DNA of 64,000 nucleotides from assembly GCF_964199755.1 (NCBI RefSeq), contig NC_133910.1, forward strand, positions 7,276,501 to 7,340,500. Reading direction: 5' to 3'. Of the stretch, positions 34,510-46,479 are shown piece by piece (position 1 is the stretch's first letter; each line of letters starts with the position of its first letter). Made by a program: the position numbers and the translations under genes. The notes below the pieces were generated by a model. It worked only from the letters and a program-made list of their open reading frames with translations, was not told the DNA's origin and searched no databases. The DNA comes from Larus michahellis. Taxonomy: Eukaryota > Chordata > Aves > Charadriiformes > Laridae.

Positions 34510-36815
34510 ATGCTGGCGGCGGAGCTGGCGGGACGCGTGCGGCCGCTCGTCACCCGGGCGGGGCCGCGCGTCATGGTGGGGCCGGGGGGCGGGGCCGGGG
34601 GAGAGGGGCTGAGGGGGAGCACCGGGGAGGGAGGGGCTGAGGGGATGGGGGCTGTGAGGGGGAGAACCGGGGACATCGGGGCTGAGGGAACCAGAGCTGA
34701 GCGGGATCGGGGCTGTGAGAGGGAGATCGGGACTGAGGGAACCGCGGCTGAGGGAGGGAGCACTGAGGAGACCGGGGCTGAGGGAACTGGGGGCTAAGGG
34801 TGATCGGGGCTGAGGGGACAGCGGCTGAGGGCATCGGGTCTGTGAGGGAGCACCGAGGAGATCGGGGCTGAGGGGGATCGGGGCTGTGAGGGGACCCAAC
34901 CAGCTGTAGGGAGCAGGGGGGATCAGGTCTGAGGGGATGGAGGCTGAGGGGGATCAGGTCTGTGAGGAGCAGGTCTGAGGGGTGCTGGGGGGGGATATCA
35001 GGCCCGTAGAGGGGCCAGGGGCCTCATGGTGGCCCATCAGAACCCTGTTGGCATGTGGTGGGCAGGTGGCTGGCCTGGGCAACTACGGGCTGCGGGGGAC
35101 ACGGCACAGCGTGGGCATGGCGGTGCTGGACCGGCTGGCCTGGCAGCTGGCAGTGGCCGAGGGCTGGCGGGCAGACAGGTGGTGCTGCGCTGACGTGGCC
35201 ATGGCCACAGCCCATGGCCTGGAGCTGGTGCTGCTCAAGCCGCGAAGGTTCATGAACCTCAACGGGCTGAGCGTCGCCAGTGCTGGTGAGCAGCTCCGTC
35301 ACCCCTGAAGCTTGCTGTGCCACCAGGCCCTGTGACAGGTCCCTGCAGCCCAGCTCTGCAGGGTCAGGGCCTGGTGTGTCTGTCTCCCCCTCATTTCTTG
35401 GGTTGTATTTCTGTTTCCAAAGCTGAGATTTACAACCTCCGCCCAGAAGACATTTACCTGGTTCATGATGACCTGGACAAGGCTCTGGGCAAGGTGGCGA
35501 TCAAGCTGGGAGGCAGCGCAAGGTATGGGGTGGCCCCAGCTCTCTGGTTGTGTGAGCTGGTTCGAGGCCTTGCCATGCCCTTACAGAGACACGGACTGTT
35601 CCCAGCCCTGTCCCACCAGACTGGCAGTGTTTTCAGCCCCAGCACCAGCCCTGGGCTCAATCCCAGTTGCAGAGGCAACAGCCAACTGTTTGGGCAGCCT
35701 CCCGGTCCCTACCCTGGCAGGAAGGGCAGGGAGCCTCCTGGAAGCGTCTGTGGGCTGGATCCAGCCCATCGGCTGCACCACATGGGCTTTTTATAGCCCT
35801 CTGCCTGCCCCAGCGCCAGCTCCTGGGTCAGCCTCGAGACATTTAACCTAGGAAATCTTCCACTGCGGGACAGGGCAGGGATGGTACTGGGACGCAGCGC
35901 TCAGTCACACGTGCACCAGCTGCAGCAAGAGCTGAGACGCGCAGAACGTGCTGTCCCAGCCCTGCTTCCCTTGTCTTCCCCCGCCAGCTGCTCTCAGCCC
36001 CAGGGGCTGGACACTTCTGCAGAGCCAGGGCAGGGGGGCTGCAGCCCCTGGCTGGGACCACATCCCCACATCCCTGCAGCAAAGAAGCCCCAAGACCATA
36101 CCATGGGGGTCTCTTACAAGCTAATGGTGGGTTTTCTCCTTCTCTCCCAAGGGGACACAACGGGGTCCAATCCTGCATCAGTGCTTTGCACTCCAACGTG
36201 AGTGGCCCTCAGTGGAAGGGGATCAATCCTTCCCCCCAACCTCAGTGCATGGCTTGTCATCCCCCCACTCCCATTCTTCCAACTCCCCTCAGACAAGCCC
36301 CTGCTCCCTTTCCTCTCCCCCCTTTCCCCTCCTTCCCTCTGCTTCCCTGAGGGCTGATGTCAGTTTGGCCGCCACAAAGGACATGGAAACAATTAGCTCA
36401 AGTGGCTCTGCCAGGCCTGGCAGGAGCCTGGGCTCTCAGCGCAGCCCAGCAAAAGCCTCTTCCAAAATCATGTTTCTTGGAGCAAGCACTCAAAACCACC
36501 TGGAAAACATGAAGGACTGCTCCCTCACCACCAAGCCCCACTCGCAGCACCATCCCCTTGCCCCGGCTCTGTCTCAGCGAGCCCTTGAGGTGGGATCCTC
36601 CAGCTCTCCCTTTTCCTCCCCAGGAGATGACCCGGCTCAGGGTTGGCATCGGGCGGCCAGAGGGCGAAGCGACAGTGTCCAGCTACGTTCTGGCTCCGTT
36701 CAGCACCCAGGAGCAGGAGAGGCTGGAGCAGGTCCTGGCCCAGGCAGCGACATTCCTGCTGGAGCACATCCTGCAGAGGAGAGCACCGGAGGGGGAGCCG
36801 GGGGACAGGGGCTGA
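34510..36815 (+). CDS. PTRH1: PTRH1, peptidyl-tRNA hydrolase 1
   Basis: Coding exons: 34510-34575, 35066-35285, 35423-35522, 36152-36197, 36624-36815; all phases agree, giving 207 residues (human about 214). Exon 1 encodes a basic, alanine-rich leader ([20 protein letters not shown]) that could be a mitochondrial presequence. The core starts [20 protein letters not shown] and contains the family's catalytic set: the Asn of GLGN, the His of RHSVG, the Asn of FMNLNG, the Asp of HDDLD, and the Asn of GHNGV. The bacterial-type Pth fold cleaves peptidyl-tRNA released from stalled ribosomes and recycles tRNA. All active-site residues are intact, in contrast to the broken genes on both sides. The ATG was chosen because it joins in phase 0 to exon 2 at the same point as human (RWM|VAGLGN). 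Confidence 0.94.
34576..35000 (+). repeat. Degenerate G-rich array in PTRH1 intron 1
   Basis: Imperfect units of the GGGGCTGAGGGGGATC type, about 15-40 bp apart, fill most of the intron. GGGG runs recur on the coding strand only, so the RNA strand and non-template DNA could fold as G-quadruplexes or support R-loops. Confidence 0.75.
35523..36151. other. PTRH1 intron 3, nothing recognised
   Basis: Between the exon ending GGSA(R) and the exon starting GHNGV. No other signal. The adjacent intron 36198-36623 is similarly featureless. Confidence 0.6.
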
Positions 36816-37010
36816 TGTGAACCCCCGAGGACCTGCGTGGCTGATGGACAGGGCGCTGCGGACTCTCCGGGGTGACCGTGGTGCGGAGCAGAGCTGGCCC
36901 TGCCGCGCAGCCTGGCCAGGTGCTGGGGCAGCCCCCGTTTGTCCCCACACAGATCCAGGCAGCTCGTGTCCCTGCAGTGGCCTCATAACGGCCCTTTGGC
37001 ACAGAAATGA

Positions 37011-37016
37011 AATAAA
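37011..37016 (+). terminator. PTRH1: PTRH1 poly(A) signal AATAAA
   Basis: Canonical AATAAA about 200 bases after the PTRH1 stop codon, giving a compact 3' UTR (36816 to about 37035). Confidence 0.85.
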
Positions 37017-37615
37017 CCCTCACTCCCAGCTCTGCCCTGCTCCTGCCCCTCTCTCATGCGCCGCCTCCGAACTCGGGCAATCCCTGGCTCTCTGTGGCTT
37101 GTATCCGTGTTCCCAGCCCTGTTCCACCAACCCAGGCTGGAGGGAAGCTTCCAGTGGGAAATGGGGATCAACGGGAGCGACTTCTGCAGGGCCCAAAACC
37201 CAACTTGGGCTTTGTTGAGAAACTGTGGCAAGCACCAGTCGCCTGCAGTCTGGCAGCTCAGCAGCATGCGAGGGCTGCTCCCACTGAGCTGCAGCAAGTT
37301 TCAGGACTGGCCTCATAGTTTTTGAGTTAGCTGGTTTTAAGCCAAAACCCTGGAGTTTCCAACAGCTGGAGGAGTTCTGGCTCCTCCCCGCAGACCCAGT
37401 ACAGGTCTCATGGTGGAGAGGGCAGCTCGAGAAGGGGGGTCTTACCACCACCACCACCACAGCAGCTTCCCAAAGCCCTGGGCTCTGCCAGCACATCCTG
37501 TCGGCTGCGTACCCTGTGAGCGCGGCTGCTCCGAGAGCCCCAGCGCGGGCAGCTCCTCACCCGTGTCCCAGCGGGCGCTGGAACAAGCACCAGACCCTTG
37601 CTGGGTCGCACGTAC

Positions 37616-38050
37616 CGCAGCGCTGCTGCCGCTTCCTTCCTCCGCTCCAGCTGGCACCAGACCTTCCTCCGCTCCGTCCCCAGCTCCTGAGCTCCTCCTG
37701 TAGTACTGAGGCTACCTGCGACCAGGGGACAGGCAGGGAAGCACAGGTGTCCCCAACCTGCCATCACCTCTCTGCCCTGCTGTGTCATTCATGCCTGTAC
37801 TGGCTGGGACCCCGCAATTGCAGACCATGCATTTGGCCACCTCCTTCTCCCTGTTCTCCAGCAGATCCACTGGGATCTTCAGGTCCCATGTGACTTCCTG
37901 GAGGTGGTTGTTCTCCTTCAGGAGGTCCTTGCTGTAGCTGTTCATCCTGTCCCAAATGATGCTCTCCTGGAGCACAGGATGGTCGCAGATATCCCACTGT
38001 GGGTCTCAGCTACCGAGGCTTCCACCCACTGCTCCATCGCCTTCACCAGG
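37616..38050 (-). pseudogene. CFAP157: CFAP157 remnant (cilia and flagella associated protein 157)
   Basis: Two exon-like pieces on the minus strand match the coiled-coil part of CFAP157. One, about 38050-37826, follows a good CTTCTCCCCACAG acceptor. It starts LVKAMEQWVEASVAET and ends, in another frame, MNSYSKDLLKENNHLQ then DLLENREKEVAK, which aligns with human GMKLLQENEQLK and LELLENTQKVMAR. The other, 37697-37616, reads AQELGTERRKVWCQLERRKE, aligning with human QQELANEQKVRASLEAAL, and ends at a good CG|GTACGT donor. The frame change inside the first piece and the failure to find the N-terminal exons between 38050 and 39839 suggest a broken gene. Location and strand match human synteny (next to PTRH1). 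It could still be a poorly assembled or strongly diverged live gene. Confidence 0.55.
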
Positions 38051-39839
38051 CTGTGGGGAGAAGAGGGGTGCAGCCCCCCAAACCCTGGGTGAGGCCAGCA
38101 ACCCGCCGTCCCGGGGCTAACCCCAGCAGCTGCTCCAGGGCCAAAAGGGGCAGCCAGTGGCCAGGCACGGGTGGAGAGAGGCAGCAGCTCTAGGGGCCTG
38201 GCAGGGAGCTCACATCTCCCCAGCTCACCCAGACTAGGGCTAGTTGCAGTGTTTTTAAAGAAATTGCTCCTCCACTCCAGAAAAATCTCAATTTTCAGCC
38301 GAAGCTTGCCCTGCTGAGGAGCTGAGGTTTAGCACCAAACACACCCGGGCTCTTGGAAAGCAAACGCCCTCCTCCAGAGCTGGCCACAAAGGTGACAGAT
38401 GCCGGAGCCCAGCAGGACTCGGCTGCACATCTCGGTGCTCAAGCTGGCGTCGGGTTTTCAGTCCCAAGACCAAACCCTCTGCTGAGGACACCAGCGCCAG
38501 TGAAGGAAATCATCTCCCTCAGCATTCCCAGGGGAGAGCTGAGCTCCACAGAAATGGCACCCATCTTTTCACCCCAAGGGAGAGCTCCATCTCTCTCTCC
38601 CACCCCACCTTCCTCCTTCCTTTCCCCATTACAGATTTCATTCCCAACGCAATCCCCGTCCAGGGGAACTGCTAGACCCTCGCCACAGCAGCTCCGAGGT
38701 GACCCCGGTGGGGTATGCCCTGGGGACGATACATGGGGCAATGCCACCCGGCAGAGCCAGCACCTGGCACATCAGCTCAAACAGTCTGCTTTAATCCTCC
38801 CGGGGCTTCAGCCCAGACACAGCACAGGCGAGGGACAAGCCCGGTCGGTGTCAGGAGGCCATGTGTGCCACCACAGGAGCCAGCCCCCAGCCTGAAAAAC
38901 ACTCCCCAAAGTCCAAACCGTCGGGAGACGGCGGAGTTGGCATCGCTCAGGGCAGTCCTGGACACGTCCCCAGCACAGCACTCTTCTGGTCCCTCCACCT
39001 GGCAGGGAAAGGGCTCTCCGGGAGCCCTGGGGACAAAACCTTGGGTGGATTCACCACGCACAGATTCCAAGGACCCTGGGGGGATCCAGCCAGGATGGCT
39101 GCGTCTCTCAAGCAGGAGCGGGCAGGATCAGGCCGCTGGCCCGCGGTGCTCCCAGCCAGGTCACGATCCCTCGTCCCTAGGAGGCAAGGACACAAACATC
39201 AGCGGTCATGGAAGAAGCAGCCCTGACGCGTTCGCGCCTGCAGCAGAGGGTTGTTTTCCAGCTTCCCCCCAGTCTGGCTGCTCCTGGGGAGGCTCCGCTG
39301 CCAGCACAAGCAGCCTCAGACAGGGAAAGTCTGACCCGGTGTTAACCGTGGCAGTGCCGCCTCGGGGCCAAGCCAGTGCGCGGGTGCTCCCCTGCCTGCA
39401 CGGCCACCACACGGAGACACAGCCCCAGGGAAACCCACTGCTGGGGGGCAGCAAGCAGCGCCAGGGTGAAACATTCCCCCGCGAGCTGCCCCCAGCTCTC
39501 TCCGAACTCGGGTGACTTTTGCAGGAGGTGAAGGAGCGCTGTCCCTTCCTCACTTGAGGGGCTGGGGAGCAGCAGGACCCTGTCCCCTGGTCCCCTCCAG
39601 CCCAGTGCAGCCCCACATGGGACATCTGTCCCCCCCATCCCTTTCCCCACCTAGAAGAGAAGGTCTCATCTCTGTTTCCCAACACTTTGAGTCTGGTGGG
39701 GAGAGCTGCTGCCCCACGGCAAAAAGAAACTAGGCATCTGGGACACAGCCAACCACGGCGCTTGCAGGGAGATGCTTCCCAGCCACTCTGTCCCCCACCC
39801 CTGTCCCCACACGTGAAAGTCCCACAGCTTTGCTCACCA
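38051..39839. other. CFAP157-CERCAM interval and CERCAM 3' UTR
   Basis: No exon of CFAP157 was recognised here. Convergent with this, CERCAM ends at 39840 on the minus strand. A TTTAAT at 38790-38795 reads ATTAAA on the minus strand and is the best candidate CERCAM poly(A) signal, implying a 3' UTR of about 1 kb; confidence in that is low. Confidence 0.4.
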
Positions 39840-42800
39840 TCAGAGCTCGTCGCGGGCGGTGGAGCGGAGGTGGCCAGCACTGCCCCGTGAGTCCCTCAGG
39901 GTCTTCTGCGAGCCAGCCCAGTCGGTCTTCTTGGCATCATCGTCCCAGATGGTGGAGGTCTCGGTGTCGCTCAGCCAGTTGCTATCCCCGGCGTAGTGGG
40001 TGGGATAAACCAGGAGGGGGTGAGCTGAGAACACCAGCAGGTCGCGGGGGACGAAGTGCCGCTTGTAATCCTCACTGGGGAAAGAGGAGCGGACCCAAGA
40101 GGAGAAATTGGCTCACAGAGCATGGCCCGGTGGAGAAAAAAGGGCTGGGAAAGCCATGCGGACCGCCCGGGGAAGGCACCGCATGGGGCAGGTGACAGGG
40201 AGGGACACGGGGTACTTGGGTGGGGGTCTGGGAAGGCAGCCGAGCTGGGGGGCTGCACCATGCTGCTGCTGCCTGCAGAGCCTGGCTGGGGAGGGACCGG
40301 GGAGGGAGTGCGGAGGGGATGGGACCCATCTCTCCCCACCAGCCTCGGCGGCACGGGGCCAGCGCTGGCATGGAGAGGGTCTCCGGCACAGCATCCCGCC
40401 GACCTGGCCCCGGCTGGATCCTGGCCAGGGCTGTCTGGTGTCGTTATCCCAGTGAGCATGGGACTCCCAGCTGCTCCTGATTCGCATCCAGAGCGCTAAT
40501 CCACCCCTCCATCCACCTCCAGCCTCCCTTTTACACGCCTAATCCCTCTGTTTCACCATCCCGCTCGCTGATTTTCCCACCCCCTCTTCCCCAGGACACT
40601 CGACCACCAGCACTCGCCCCATAAATTGCTTCCCCCTCCCCAGACACAGCCTTGCCACTGACCCCCACCTGGGAAGAGGGGCAGGGAGGCACCCCAAGAT
40701 GGTGCTGAGACCCACAACCAGGGGCAGAGGACCACAAAACCTCCCAGTGCCGGGGTCTAAGGGGCTGCTTCCCCCTTGCCATGGGGCCAAGACCTCCGTG
40801 TGAGCCCAGCATCGAGCCCCAGCTCCATCCCCGCCGCCGTCCCCCCACCCCGCGCTGGCAAAGGGCCATTTTCCAGGGGCTGGCGGCCAGGCAGCGGCCA
40901 GGGGGGAATGAGCTCATGCTACAGATGTTTTCCTCCAGCATGAGTAACGCCAGGAGGGGGGGACGGGGTGGGATGGTGACGGCAGAGAAGAAACACATGC
41001 ACCATCACCGTCACGGCCATGCCGCTCCACCAGCACGCCTCCCGCACCCCCTGCTCCTTACTTGGGGTGCTTGTCATACATGATGGGCAGGAACTCGTCC
41101 ACCGGCAGCATTTTGGAGAGGGGCTTGGCGGCCAGCAGCTTCTGCGCCCCGCGGTGGGAGATGGCATAGGCCAGTGTCCAGTACGAGTACCCGGCCACCA
41201 CCAGGTTTTGCACGCCCTCCACAGGCGCCTCATCCTCCGCATTCACCTGCTTCCTCCCCAGGTAGCTGCAGGGTGGCCAGCGAGCCATGAGAACCAGCCC
41301 CAGGGACCCCCACCCTGCGTCCCCTCGGCCTCAGCACCTACATGAGGTCCCAGTCCCGCCGTGCCCCCTCCAGCTCCTCCATCAGCCGCTGCAGCCGCGC
41401 CGGGAAGGCAGCCTCAAAGCGCACATCGTCCTCGAAGACCACCGACCGCTCCAGCCCCCGGGACACGATCTGTAGGGAGGGCACAAATGCACAAACCCAT
41501 CCCAGCACTGCGTTGGGCCACACTAGGTCCACTGACCCTGCAGAACACTCCTCTCCCCAGGTCCCCCAGTGACACGGTGATGCTCGTGGGGTCCCTGCCC
41601 CATGCTGGTGGCCCCCACGGCCTCGTACCTCCTTCCAGATGTTGTAGTGGCTGAGGAAGCAGCCAACCTCACCCTTGGTGAGCGTGCGGCCGGAGAAGGG
41701 GTCATAGTATCCGGGGAGCAGGTCCACCCCCAGCACCTTGATGTCACTGCTGTTGAGGGTGCTGCAAGGCAAAGGGCTGCATTAGAGAAGTGTCCCCCCT
41801 CCAGCCACCCCCTATTCCCTCCCCAGGGTGACACTGGGGGGCTGGCAGAGCGGGTACACATTCCCCCACAGTCACCTCCCATCCACGGCGTCCACCACCC
41901 GCGGGGCGATCTCCAGCTCCTGCAGGGACGCCAGCATTCGCTGGCGCCGGTCCGGCCTCCGCACCAGGTTGATGAGGAAGATCTGGGGAGGAAGGGAAGA
42001 GCCCACCAAGGGGGCATGTTGTCATGGGGTGGGTGGACACAGCCTCCCTGGCCACCGCAGGATGGGGGACAGGGGGCTAGGCCAAAGCCCATGGCGGGCT
42101 TTGCCATGGATGGATGCAGCCAGAGGGATGGACAGGGGGACATGGCGGGGTCCATTGGGCACTTACTTCATCAAAGCCCATTTTCGTGAGCGGCTTGGGG
42201 AGGAGGGAAATGTGCCTGGAGCGCTGCATGGGGGGGCCATCCACTGCAGAGAGAGGGGACACCCCTTTGGTGGAGCTCAGACTCCCCTGGCCGGGAGCCA
42301 GGGCTGATAGCCCTGCCCTGGGGGCCATCACCGGGTCCCTGTCACCCCTGGGGTGGGGGACACCTCTGGGGCACTGCCGCTCACAGGGACTCACCCATGG
42401 CCTCCAGCGTGAGATGCACAAAGTTGGCACGGTCATCTTCCAGCGTCTGGTGGGCCTTCACAGGGACGTTGATGTAGCCGAAGCGCTGCTGGTTGCACAC
42501 ATGGACCTCGGCGCCTGCCGGGTGGGATGGGTGAGCATCACAGCCTCCCGCAAGCCCTCCAGCCCCCCAACCCCTGGATCCCCAGCCCTCACCAGCTGCC
42601 TGGCAGGAGTAGGCGAAGACGATGATATCGTCGAAGGCCCAGGTGTAGTTGGGGTGGGGTGGGTAGAAAGCCAAACGCGACGTCTCCTCCTTCCGCAGGT
42701 CGATCAGGAAGGTGGCGTAGACCATGGGGACAGCAAAGCAGCCCACCCGCTGCCGGTTCTTGGTAGGGAAGTAGTCGGCCGTCCGGCGGTAGTAGCCCTG

Positions 42801-45334
42801 CAGCACACCAGCATGACTTCTCCATGGTGGGGGGTTTCTCTGCCATGGGCAGGGGGGTCCCAGGGCTTTCTGAGGACATACCTGGGGCGTGATGCCACAC
42901 CAGAAGTTGGAGTAGAAGGTCTGTGAGTCCAGCATGGGGGCCACCACCGACTTGTTCTGTGCTATGAGAAACTTGAGGGTCTGGTTGTTGGTCAGGATGC
43001 TGTCGGTGTCCATGAACTGGGGGGACAACACAGGTCCTGGAGGTGTGGGGACGTCCACCTCAGTCCCCACCCCACCGGTGCCCCACGTCCCTTACCAGGA
43101 TGTAGTCTGCCTGCTGCTCCCGGGCGTAGGTGAGAGCCTCCTGCTTCAGTTTCATCAGGTTTTCGTAGCGTTTGTCGCTCCAGTGCTTAGGCCCGAGCTC
43201 ATCCGGGTAGGAGCTGGGCGGGGGGGAGGCAGGGGTTAACCCCGCTTGCTGGGAACGCACAAACTCGGTGCACGCCGTGCGTGCCGGCCAGCTGAGTCAG
43301 CCCAGCTCTGCCTCGACACCGGCTCCTCCTGGCAGCGTCCCCAGCCAGGGAGCAGGGTGCTGCTCCAGGAGCCCCTTGCAGCCCACACCTGTCCCCCCCC
43401 CGGCACCCCCAGCCTCACCTGGGCTCCTCCTGCACCTTCCAGGCCACCGAGTGATAGTCCTTGCCCACGGCGCCCAGCCACTCCTGCAGCATCGCCGTCG
43501 TGTTGTCCGAGTTGTGGTCCGTCGCACACCTAGGGTAAGGAGATGTCAGCTTCTGGGGGTCCCCCTGCAAGGGACAACAACAGTCCCCTCCCTGCACTAG
43601 AAACGCTCCTGGGGCCAAGAGGCCGAGCCAGCAACAGACTCACTTGGGAACGTAACATGTAATTTGACGGAGCCAAGGCTGCGCTGGCAGGAGGGGGAAT
43701 GGGAATGGGTAAATTCTTCCCTGGTGCCGCCGCCTGCCAGACTGTCCCATGGCTGTCACCCCCCCAGTCCCTGCAGCCCGCGGCAGCTCCAGCCACGCTC
43801 TCCCCATCCCAGTCCTGCGGCTGCCCACCATGAACAGCATCGGAGCACAGCGGCTTCGTCTCCCAGCCCGTGCACCCCACAGCACCCCACAGTGCCCCAC
43901 TGCTCTGGCAGCCAGAGGAAAGGCACTGAGCAGCAAAAGTCCCCCCTCCCCAAACCGTCCCCTGCCATGCACAGCTGCTGTCCCCAACTTTCCCATCCCA
44001 CCTCGCAGCAATGTTCACAGGGACACCAGCACAGATGGGGCTGAGCCCCACGTTGCACTGGGGCAACCCCCAAGTCCCCACACTCCCCGGCACCCTCAGC
44101 CCCTCAAAAAGCCCCAAGCTGCCCCCCGGGAACTGGTGTCACAGGGACCCCCTGGGACACAGGGGACAAAGCAGGACCTGTGCCCCCCCCAGCTCCCAGC
44201 TCCACAGGCAGCTGCTCTTGAAACGCCCTCCAGGACCTTGTGGCCAGGGTTCCCGGGGTCTGCGTTGGGCAAAAACGAGGACCTCCCCCCTCTCCTGGCA
44301 GCTGCCCCCAGCCCCAGCCTGGCCACCCCTGCCAGGACCCCTCCGCCAGCCCCCGCCTCGGCTCCCCACAAAAGCAGCTGCAGAAAAGTTTCCGACAAGT
44401 TCAGGCGAGAGACGGCTGCGGCAGCAGAGCAAGGAAGAAGAGGGACTGGGGGCTCCTCTCCCAGCCACCACACCCAGCACGGAAAAAGGGGGCTTGGGGG
44501 GTGTCTTTGGGGAAGACGGGGCTGGGGCCGAGCCCTGCAGGGAGGGGGGAGGCAGCGTCTGTCCCTGATGACGCAGAATCCCCCTGAGCCCAGCACTCCA
44601 CTCCCTCGCCAGCCCCACAACTTTAGGAGGGGAAAGGTGGGGGTCCTGTCCCCTCGCTGTGGGGCAGCACCCAGCCCCTCCCAGGTCCCTGCTGGGTCCC
44701 ACACCCGGGGCAGAGCCACCCCTCACCCTTTGGGGCCGGGGGGGCTGTTACAGCCAGGGTCCCCGCTCCTCCCGGTGGTCCCCATCCCTCAGGTCCCCAT
44801 TCCCCCGGATCTCTGTTCCCCCTGCCCAGGCCCCCGTTACTCCCGGACCACCCCGACTCCCCCGTCCCCTCATTCTCCCCAGCTCCCCATTCCCCTCCCA
44901 CCGTGGTCCTTTGGGTCCCCACCACCCCCTGCTCCCAATTCCCCCCATAGTCCCTACTACCCCCCAGGACTCCCGTTCCTCCCCTGGCATCCCCATTCTC
45001 TTGGGGCTCCCCGTTACCCCCGGGTCCCTGCGACACCAGCATCCCAGCTCCCCCCGGGGTCCCCGTTCCCCTACAGCCCCCTCCTCCCCCTCGGGTCCCT
45101 GCTACTCCCCACTCCCCGGGGTCCGGGCTCCCCCCGGGGGTCCCCGCTCCCATACCAGAGGGCGATGCTCCCCGCAGGATAGTCCATGTGCTCCAGGGCT
45201 CCCAGGCAGTGCGGCAGCGAGTGCTGCGCGTTGCGGGCCAGGAGGGCGACCACCACCCGGGGGGGGACCGGCCCGGTACCGGTACCGGTGCCCAGCAGCA
45301 GGAGCAGGGCGCAGAGCGGCCCCGCGGCGCCCAT
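39840..45334 (-). CDS. CERCAM: CERCAM, ER-resident GT25-family protein (cerebral endothelial cell adhesion molecule)
   Basis: Coding exons on the minus strand: 45334-45156, 43529-43419, 43213-43096, 43016-42882, 42797-42593, 42514-42395, 42243-42167, 41982-41876, 41761-41629, 41469-41342, 41265-41062, 40074-39840. All junctions are GT/AG and phases agree, giving 583 residues (human 595). A leucine-rich signal peptide leads into [21 protein letters not shown] first glycosyltransferase-like module has [23 protein letters not shown] and [17 protein letters not shown]. The second, GT25 module has [32 protein letters not shown] and [10 protein letters not shown]. The tail is [18 protein letters not shown] and ends RDEL, an ER-retention signal. 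WDDD and SGSQKTL-like tail residues pick CERCAM over COLGALT1/2. Human CERCAM reportedly lacks the collagen galactosyltransferase activity of its paralogues. The neighbour order CERCAM-miR-219-2-URM1 equals human. Confidence 0.95.
43530..44744. other. CERCAM intron 1, distal part; no gene
   Basis: C-rich on the plus strand with long open frames that have no similarity to known proteins. No exon or repeat was recognised. Confidence 0.55.
44745..45145 (-). repeat. Degenerate array in CERCAM intron 1, G-rich on the coding strand
   Basis: The plus strand shows repeated TCCCCATTCCCC, GGTCCCCGTT and CTCCCC units at about 20-30 bp spacing. On the coding (minus) strand these are G-rich units of the GGGGAACGGGGACC type. 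The array starts right after exon 1 and the CpG island, the same layout as in PTRH1 intron 1. Confidence 0.7.
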
Positions 45335-45485
45335 GGCGGCGGCGGCGGCGGCGGGCGGGGAAGGGGCGGGCTGAGACCCGCCGCGCTCAGCGCACCCCCC
45401 GCCCCCGCCCCCGGCCCGGCCCCGCCGCCGCTGCGAGCCCCGGGGGCGGGTTTGGGTTGGGTTTCTTTAAATAAAGCCGATATCG
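45335..45485 (-). promoter_or_regulatory. CERCAM: CERCAM CpG-island promoter
   Basis: CGG/CCG-rich sequence immediately upstream of the CERCAM ATG, including a GGC repeat at about 45333-45356 and several CCCCGCCCC boxes. The CpG-rich tract ends at an AT-rich TTTCTTTAAATAAAG near 45461-45477. No TATA box sits at a fitting distance on the minus strand. Function is inferred from position. Confidence 0.55.
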
Positions 45486-46479
45486 GTAAACAGCCCCGCA
45501 CAGCTCACGGCCGGGAGGTGAGAGGCCGGGGGTGGGGTACTCCTGGTACCCCCTCCCCGAGGATGCTCCTGGGCATCCCCCTGGGCACCCTGCCAGCTCG
45601 GGGTCGGGTGCCCCGAGGTGCCCGGTATGGCCTGGGGGGCGGGGGGGCGGGAGGGAAGCAGATGGGTGGGCAAGCCGCCGGGGAGGGAATTTATGGCCGG
45701 GGGGCGGATCATGGCCAGGGGGGCTTATGCCTGGGAGGCTTGTAGCCAGGGGGCTCGTGGTCAGGGGAGCTCATGGCTGGGGGAGGCTTGTGGCCAGGGT
45801 GGGTCGTGGCTGGGTGGGCTCATGGCTCTCCCCCATCACAGGCCAAGGCAGCCCACCCCACCAAGATGTGTCCCACCCAGGCTGCCCCCCATGGTTGACC
45901 AGGCCCCCCAGGCCTATCTGCGACGTGTCCAAGCCGCAGGCAGCCCCGGGGCCTTTGGGACACTTGGCCAAAACCTCTGGTTAACCACCCAATCCGTAAA
46001 TACAGCCGTCAGCTCCCGGAGCAAGCGCAGGCTGGGAGGAGGCCGCATCCTGGGGTGCAACAACTCCATGCACCCCCCAAGCGGTGCCGGGCACCGCTCA
46101 CTGCGGTGGCACTGGAGCCCTGGTGAGGGGCCATGGCCGTGGGTGGACAAACCTGCACCCACCCGCAATGGGACAAGGGCCCGGTGGCTCTCGCTGGCTC
46201 CCCACATCCCCCCGCTCACAGGGAACCTTCTGGTGGCCTCCAGCAGGGTGCAGCGAGGGGGTCAAGAGGGTGAACAATGCAACAACACCTGAAAGAAGCA
46301 ACAGAGGGTGGGGGGGAAACACGGGGAGCGTCAGGGAGCCCTGCGGTGGCTGTAAGGAGAGGAAAACTCTGTTTACAGCCCGAACTCGGACAAGTATTTT
46401 GGGGAAGGGCTCCGTGCCAGCGTGGCTGGATGCTTCCCGGTGATGCAGAGGAGATGCGGGAGGGGGCAGGACCCCGGGG
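45486..46479. other. Intergenic, short GGCTCATGG/CAGGGGG repeats only
   Basis: Around 45690-45830 short near-repeats of the GGCTTGTGGCCAGGG kind occur. Otherwise nothing was recognised. Confidence 0.45.

Noticed and set aside
43749-45182. 477-residue plus-strand open frame opposite CERCAM
   Set aside because: Proline/serine-rich low-complexity translation of CERCAM intron 1 and its C-rich array, antisense to a secure gene; no domain or splice logic.
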